A stretch of 64,000 nt of DNA, taken from NCBI GenBank assembly GCA_036271335.1, contig DATBAW010000511.1:15927-79926 (forward strand), read 5' to 3'. Each line of letters opens with the position of its first letter. Position 1 is the stretch's first letter. The stretch is from DATARR01 sp036271335 (lineage in GTDB: Bacteria > Acidobacteriota > Thermoanaerobaculia > Multivoradales > UBA5704). Below are positions 60,187 to 64,000 of this stretch, piece after piece. Made by a program: the position numbers and the translations under genes. A model generated the notes under the pieces. That model was not told the DNA's origin and searched no databases. It was given only the letters and a program-made list of their open reading frames with translations.

Positions 60187-62280
60187 GTGAAGAAGCACCT
60201 TCGATGGATCGCAATCGTGCTGATGATGGCGGCGTTGGCGGCGTTGGCGGCGTTGGCGGCGTTGGCGGCAGATACCCGCGCCGCCGCAGCTCCCCGCTGG
60301 ACGCCGATCGGTCCGCCGTCGGGACCGGTCTCCGCGCGCCTCGTCCTCGACCCGGCCAGCGGTAGCCGCGCTTACGCGCTCACCGGGGTCGGGCTCTCGC
60401 GCACGCAGAACGGCGGCCGTACCTGGAGCGTCCTCCAGGGAGGCCTCGATGGACCGGTCCGGGCCCTGGCGGCCGACCCCTCGCACCCCGGAAGGCTCTA
60501 CGCCTCCGTCGAGAGCCTCGACAGCCGGGAGTCGATCCGCCGCAGCGATGATGCCGGCGATCATTGGACCGTTCTCTACCGGCCTTCGGGGCCGTCCGTG
60601 GACACCCCTCAGGACCTCGAGATCGATCCGTTCTCGCCGGCGACGCTCTACTGGCTGCAAAGCGCAAACCTCTTCCGCAGCCAGGACGGCGGCAAGAGCT
60701 GGAGCTGCGTGCCGGTGGGGAGGTCGTGCGCCGGCTCGGCGATGGTCCCCCTGTCGGCCTTCGCGCTCTCTCCGGTCCACTCGGGAGTGATCTATGCGCA
60801 GTCCGACGCCGGGCTTCACGTCAGCTTCGACGGCGGCGCTTCCTGGTCGCTCTCCCGGCTGCCCGCCAATCCCCCTCCGGCTCCGGGCGGGAGCGCCAGA
60901 TCTCCCCTGCAGGCGACGCCGCGGATCCTGCCGACCCGGACCCCGGGCCAGCTCTATCTGGCCAGCGATCTCAGCGCCTACTGTTTCCTGCGCAGCGACG
61001 ACGACGGCACGACGTGGCATGGATACCTGCTGGACCGTTCCTGCGGCAGCCCGGCCGTCGACCCGGCCGATCCGGACACCCTCCGTATCGCCGTCGACGG
61101 CGACGGCGGGCCGCGCCTCTGGGTGTCGCACGACGGCGGCGAGACCGGGGAGCTCACGGCTGCCCTTCCCGCGCTCGGCAGCCTGTACGATTTCGCGGAC
61201 GGTGGCGGCTTCCTGCTGGCCGCGGACCAGGGGCTCTTCCGCGCCGCGGCCGAGGCCGGACCCTGGCTGCCGGCCAACCGCGGCTTCACGGCCTCCGCGA
61301 TCGGCGCCGTCCTGGCCACGAAGAGCGCCCTTCTCGCCGCCCCTCTGGTGAAGAACAATTACGATCTGACGCCTCCCGTGCTGCCGCTCCAGCGCTCCGC
61401 CGACGGCGGGCACACCTGGATCGGCGATCCGTCGTTGATCGATCCCGCGGCGCTCGCTGCCGATCCCCGCGATCCGCTCCATCTGATCGCTTCGGCCTAC
61501 CGCTTCGAGACCGTGTCCCGGGTGCACTACCGGGTCCTCGAGAGCCACGACGGTGGCAGCTCCTGGAGCGGCGTGGTCGATCCGGAGCTCGAGATCCCGC
61601 TCTTCGACAGCCTGGCGATCGATCCCTTCGACGCGCGGACGTTCTATGGCGGCACCGCCGCCACCGGCTTCTATCGCAGCGCCGACGCTGGCCGCACCTG
61701 GCAGCGCTCGAACGCCGGCCTGCCGCTCAGCACCGTCTGCAACGAGCTCTTCTGCGAGCCGAACGACGTGACCGCCCTCCTCGCCGATCCGCAGGTGCCC
61801 GGCAGGCTGAGCATCCGGTTCCGCGCGCAGGTTTATGGCAGCGACGACGACGGCGCGCACTGGACGTTCCGCGGCCCGCCGATACCGTCGAGCGCCAGCG
61901 TGAGCTTCCTGACGCGCGGTCCGGGAGAAACGCTGCTGGCGATCATCGGGGTTTCCCGCCCCGCCGACGCCGGCAGGCTCGGCCTCCTTTACGGGAGCAC
62001 CAACGGTGGCCGGAGCTGGAGTCTCGCGGGCCGGCTGCCGTCTCCGGGGAACGCGTCGACGGTCGATCTCACCGCGTTTCTGGCGACCGGGGGAGGCCTG
62101 TTCGTCGGCACCGACCGGCTGGGGGTCCTCTGGAGCCGCGACGGCGGCAGATCCTGGTCGACGCTGAGCGCCGGCCTGCCGGTCCCCGCGGTGACGGCGC
62201 TCGTCGCGGACCCGGCTGATCCCAAGCGGCTCTACGCCGTCCTGTCTCGGAACGGGGTGTACGCGATCGAGGTGCCCTGA
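60187..62280 (+). CDS. Secreted Asp-box (BNR/sialidase-like) repeat protein
   Basis: A 697-residue protein with a Sec signal made largely of an Ala-Leu-Ala repeat (from a 9-bp microsatellite) and a beta-propeller-like body with about twelve Asp boxes (S/T-x-D-G-G-x-x-W type): SRTQNGGRTWSVL, RRSDDAGDHWTVL, FRSQDGGKSWSCV, HVSFDGGASWSLS, QRSADGGHTWIGD, YRSADAGRTWQRS, YGSTNGGRSWSLA and WSRDGGRSWSTL among them. It resembles VPS10/BNR-repeat glycosidase-like proteins; the catalytic residues of a sialidase are not visible, so binding is more likely than cleavage. GTG 60187 with GGGAG upstream. Confidence 0.88.
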   Translation: MKKHLRWIAIVLMMAALAALAALAALAADTRAAAAPRWTPIGPPSGPVSARLVLDPASGSRAYALTGVGLSRTQNGGRTWSVLQGGLDGPVRALAADPSHPGRLYASVESLDSRESIRRSDDAGDHWTVLYRPSGPSVDTPQDLEIDPFSPATLYWLQSANLFRSQDGGKSWSCVPVGRSCAGSAMVPLSAFALSPVHSGVIYAQSDAGLHVSFDGGASWSLSRLPANPPPAPGGSARSPLQATPRILPTRTPGQLYLASDLSAYCFLRSDDDGTTWHGYLLDRSCGSPAVDPADPDTLRIAVDGDGGPRLWVSHDGGETGELTAALPALGSLYDFADGGGFLLAADQGLFRAAAEAGPWLPANRGFTASAIGAVLATKSALLAAPLVKNNYDLTPPVLPLQRSADGGHTWIGDPSLIDPAALAADPRDPLHLIASAYRFETVSRVHYRVLESHDGGSSWSGVVDPELEIPLFDSLAIDPFDARTFYGGTAATGFYRSADAGRTWQRSNAGLPLSTVCNELFCEPNDVTALLADPQVPGRLSIRFRAQVYGSDDDGAHWTFRGPPIPSSASVSFLTRGPGETLLAIIGVSRPADAGRLGLLYGSTNGGRSWSLAGRLPSPGNASTVDLTAFLATGGGLFVGTDRLGVLWSRDGGRSWSTLSAGLPVPAVTALVADPADPKRLYAVLSRNGVYAIEVP
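60228..60270 (+). repeat. 9-bp microsatellite in a signal peptide
   Basis: GGCGGCGTT is repeated at least four times in a row in the signal-peptide core, encoding A-A-L units. Copy-number change in steps of three codons would lengthen or shorten the hydrophobic core without a frameshift. Confidence 0.85.
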
Positions 62281-62298
62281 CCGGCGGATCGAGCCCGG

Positions 62299-63210
62299 CT
62301 ACGACCCTCCTGCCGTCGCGCGGAGGAGGCCGTTGTACTGGGCCAGCACATCCTGTGACGAAAGGATGCCGGTGTGGCTCTCGTCGAAGCCGAGGATTTT
62401 CTTGGCCTCGGCCTGGGCCTCCGGCCGCAGCAGGCTGACCAGGGTGACCGTCCCGTCATTATTGGGCCGCGCGATACCGCGGCCCCCGCGATGGCTGAAC
62501 AGCAGGTAATAGTCGATCCATGGCGGTAGCGGCTTCGCGAAGAGGGTCTTCAGGAAGGGCCCCTGGGGGCACAGATCGTTCCAGGAAGGGATCACCACGG
62601 GAGAGAGCCGGACTCCCAGCCGGGCGAGCCGTTCGCCTCCCCAAGGGGTCGAGATCGAAATGAACAGTCTCACCCAAGGCAAGGAAGCGCCGTGCACACC
62701 GAGCGTGGAACGGACCACCAGCCCTCCCTGGCTGTGAGCCGTGATGTACAGGCTTTTAGGGTGGTATTTCTCCTCGATCTTCAGGAGGTTCTGGTAGAGC
62801 AGCTCGGACATGGCGAGGACGGGCGCGCCCGATGGGTAGTAGAAGAACCAGGGCTGATAGCGGGTGCGATCGAGGTGAGCGACGAAATACCGCCAATCCT
62901 GCGGCGAGCCGGCGGCGCCATGAACGAAAAGGATCGGCGTCTTGGTCGGATCGTAATCCTCCAGCATGTAGATCTCGGCGCCGAGCTCGTGGAAGAAGCT
63001 CCGGGGCGACCAGTATCCGCTCTTGCCTCGGGTCGCTGAGAACGCGTCTCCGTCCAGATCTCCCGAGCGCACGGTCTGGAGCCGCGCGATGCCTCCCGCG
63101 CTCTGGAACTCTGTCGCATCCCCCTGTACCCGGATCAGAGAACAACCCGACAGACAGAGTCCGAGGAGCGCCAGCAGGGCGCTCAGCCGGTACGGCTGGC
63201 TTCCATTCAT
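62299..63210 (-). CDS. Lipase-like alpha/beta-hydrolase lipoprotein
   Basis: A 303-residue lipoprotein: signal LSALLALLGLCLSGC (Cys23), then an alpha/beta-hydrolase domain: TPILFVHGAAGSPQDWRYF (oxyanion region), YITAHSQGGLVVRS with nucleophile Ser160, and SISTPWGGE. The catalytic acid and His are probably in RPNNDGTVTL (Asp of the PNDGxV motif) and DESHTGIL. The pattern matches envelope triacylglycerol lipase/PGAP1-like esterases. ATG 63210 has AAGGAAGGATG just upstream. Its gene is convergent with the Asp-box gene. Confidence 0.88.
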   Translation of the reverse strand: MNGSQPYRLSALLALLGLCLSGCSLIRVQGDATEFQSAGGIARLQTVRSGDLDGDAFSATRGKSGYWSPRSFFHELGAEIYMLEDYDPTKTPILFVHGAAGSPQDWRYFVAHLDRTRYQPWFFYYPSGAPVLAMSELLYQNLLKIEEKYHPKSLYITAHSQGGLVVRSTLGVHGASLPWVRLFISISTPWGGERLARLGVRLSPVVIPSWNDLCPQGPFLKTLFAKPLPPWIDYYLLFSHRGGRGIARPNNDGTVTLVSLLRPEAQAEAKKILGFDESHTGILSSQDVLAQYNGLLRATAGGS

Positions 63211-63308
63211 GAATCATCCTTCCTTTGGCTGCGGCCTTGAGCTGCTGCGAGGTCCCTCAAGAAGGACCCGGAAGGACCGATTTGGGGTGAGCCGATCGGC
63301 AACCTGTA

Positions 63309-63352
63309 ATCTGCCTGCGATCCGCCTGCGATCCGCCTATAATCCGCCGCCG
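63309..63352 (+). repeat. Four 11-bp direct repeats overlapping a promoter
   Basis: ATCTGCCTGCG, ATCCGCCTGCG, ATCCGCCTATA and ATCCGCCGCCG follow each other in 11-bp steps up to the GTG start. The third and fourth units contain the TATAAT -10. An 11-bp step puts each unit on the same DNA face. Confidence 0.7.
63338..63343 (+). promoter_or_regulatory. Leaderless -10 (TATAAT) of the quinone oxidoreductase
   Basis: TATAAT (63338-63343) ends 8 nt before GTG 63352 with no Shine-Dalgarno sequence between. No -35 match at 16-18 bp. Confidence 0.6.
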
Positions 63353-64000
63353 TGAAAGTCCTCGCTTTCGATCGCTTCGGCGGCCCGGAGGTCCTCGCCC
63401 TCCGCGACGTGCCCGACCCTGCGCTCCAGCCGGGACACGCGGTCGTCCGCCTGCGGGCGATTGGCCTGAACTTCGCCGACGTCTACCGCCGGCGCGGGAA
63501 CTACCATCTGGCGGGAGATCCTCCCTGGATCGCGGGCTACGAGGGGGCTGGCGTCGTCGAATCCGCCGGCGAGGGTCCTTTCCGGGTGGGCGACCGCGTC
63601 GGCTTCGCGGACAGCCCGTTCGCCAACGCCGAGCTGGTCCCGGTCCCCTTCGACAAGCTGATCCCGCTGCCGGACGACATCCCTTTCGAGACCGCCGCCG
63701 CCCTGCTGCTCCAGGGTCTGACCGCGCAGTATCTGACCCGCGACAGCCATCCGCTCCAGCGGGACGAGTCGGCGCTCGTCCATGCCGCCGCCGGCGGAGT
63801 CGGGCTGCTGCTGGTGCAGATCGCCAGGGCGATCGGCGCCCGCGTGCTGGGGGTGACGTCGAGCGCGGCAAAGGCCCAGGCGGTGCTCGACGCCGGAGCG
63901 GACGCCGTCGTCCTCGATTCGCAGGACTGGGTGGCGGCGGCGCGCGCTCTCGCTCCCGGCGGGGTGGACGTTGCCTACGATTCCGTGGGGTCGACGCTGA
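63352..64000 (+). CDS. NADPH:quinone oxidoreductase / zeta-crystallin-like MDR (3' end outside window)
   Basis: The first 216 codons of a medium-chain dehydrogenase of the quinone oxidoreductase group: VLAFDRFGGPEVLALRDVPD, LNFADVYRRRGNYHL, the GYEGAGVVESAG turn, GDRVGFADSPFANAELVPVP, and the NADPH domain AALLLQGLTAQYL, VHAAAGGVGLLLVQIARAIG. It lacks the zinc-binding Cys of alcohol dehydrogenases. The GTG start is supported by the -10 position. Truncated at the window edge. Confidence 0.9.
   Translation, partial: MKVLAFDRFGGPEVLALRDVPDPALQPGHAVVRLRAIGLNFADVYRRRGNYHLAGDPPWIAGYEGAGVVESAGEGPFRVGDRVGFADSPFANAELVPVPFDKLIPLPDDIPFETAAALLLQGLTAQYLTRDSHPLQRDESALVHAAAGGVGLLLVQIARAIGARVLGVTSSAAKAQAVLDAGADAVVLDSQDWVAAARALAPGGVDVAYDSVGSTL

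Noticed and set aside
59233..61860. 875-residue minus-strand open frame
   Set aside because: Antisense to the Asp-box gene, whose repeats give a clear real product on the plus strand.

Overview
This is a high-GC chromosomal window from a diderm bacterium, most likely an Acidobacteriota lineage of the Thermoanaerobaculia/Holophagae type. That placement rests on an ADOP-type (acidobacterial duplicated orphan permease) ABC permease, a sigma factor translationally coupled to a TPR-tailed serine/threonine kinase, a complete tol-pal operon, an LptE-like lipoprotein, and many lipoprotein signal peptides. It is inferred from gene content, not from a marker-gene tree.

Layout. 1-9.9 kb (minus): an ADOP permease followed by two type I polyketide synthase genes, each joined by a 4-bp stop/start overlap; the last PKS runs off the left edge. 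10.2-13.1 kb (plus): MgtE-type Mg2+ channel, a lipoprotein and a YdjM-like membrane hydrolase, ending at a convergent intergenic array of degenerate 21-bp repeats. 13.3-25.4 kb: a DUF2156 acyltransferase-like protein, secreted and hydrolase proteins, a tandem pair of DoxX-like membrane proteins, an SGNH hydrolase, a DUF433/DUF5615 toxin-antitoxin pair, and a divergent glycosyltransferase cluster. 25.4-28.1 kb: HU/IHF gene, merR, tRNA-Pro(GGG) and a 1.5-kb island bounded by a 56-bp duplication of the 3' part of the tRNA. 28.1-32.9 kb: sigma factor/kinase pair, SDR and membrane protein. 33-37.6 kb: ribH, nusB, leuS, lptE and rpsT. 37.7-42.7 kb (minus): tolQ-tolR-tolA-tolB-pal-cpoB. 43-52.2 kb: SDR-glutaredoxin, etfBA, a fused aspartokinase/diaminopimelate decarboxylase, a sensor-like membrane protein, a zinc-ribbon protein and a PP2C/RsbU phosphatase. 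52.2-64 kb: a RES/Xre toxin-antitoxin pair, an M14 peptidase, murJ, a second 21-bp array, small membrane and lipoproteins, a 12-Asp-box secreted protein, a lipase-like lipoprotein and a partial quinone oxidoreductase.

Non-coding structure is the most unusual part. (i) Two arrays of degenerate 21-bp units (11 and 14 units) each begin right at the stop codon of a gene and lie in its sense 3' region. (ii) Two families of hairpin repeats with a GTAG foot (REP-like) occur as inverted pairs; one pair sits in frame inside a PKS gene. (iii) At least six genes have a TAnnnT -10 box only 6-8 nt before the start codon and no ribosome binding site, which suggests leaderless mRNAs are common here. (iv) The tRNA-Pro island carries four copies of TTGTACGC placed like integrase arm sites but has no integrase.
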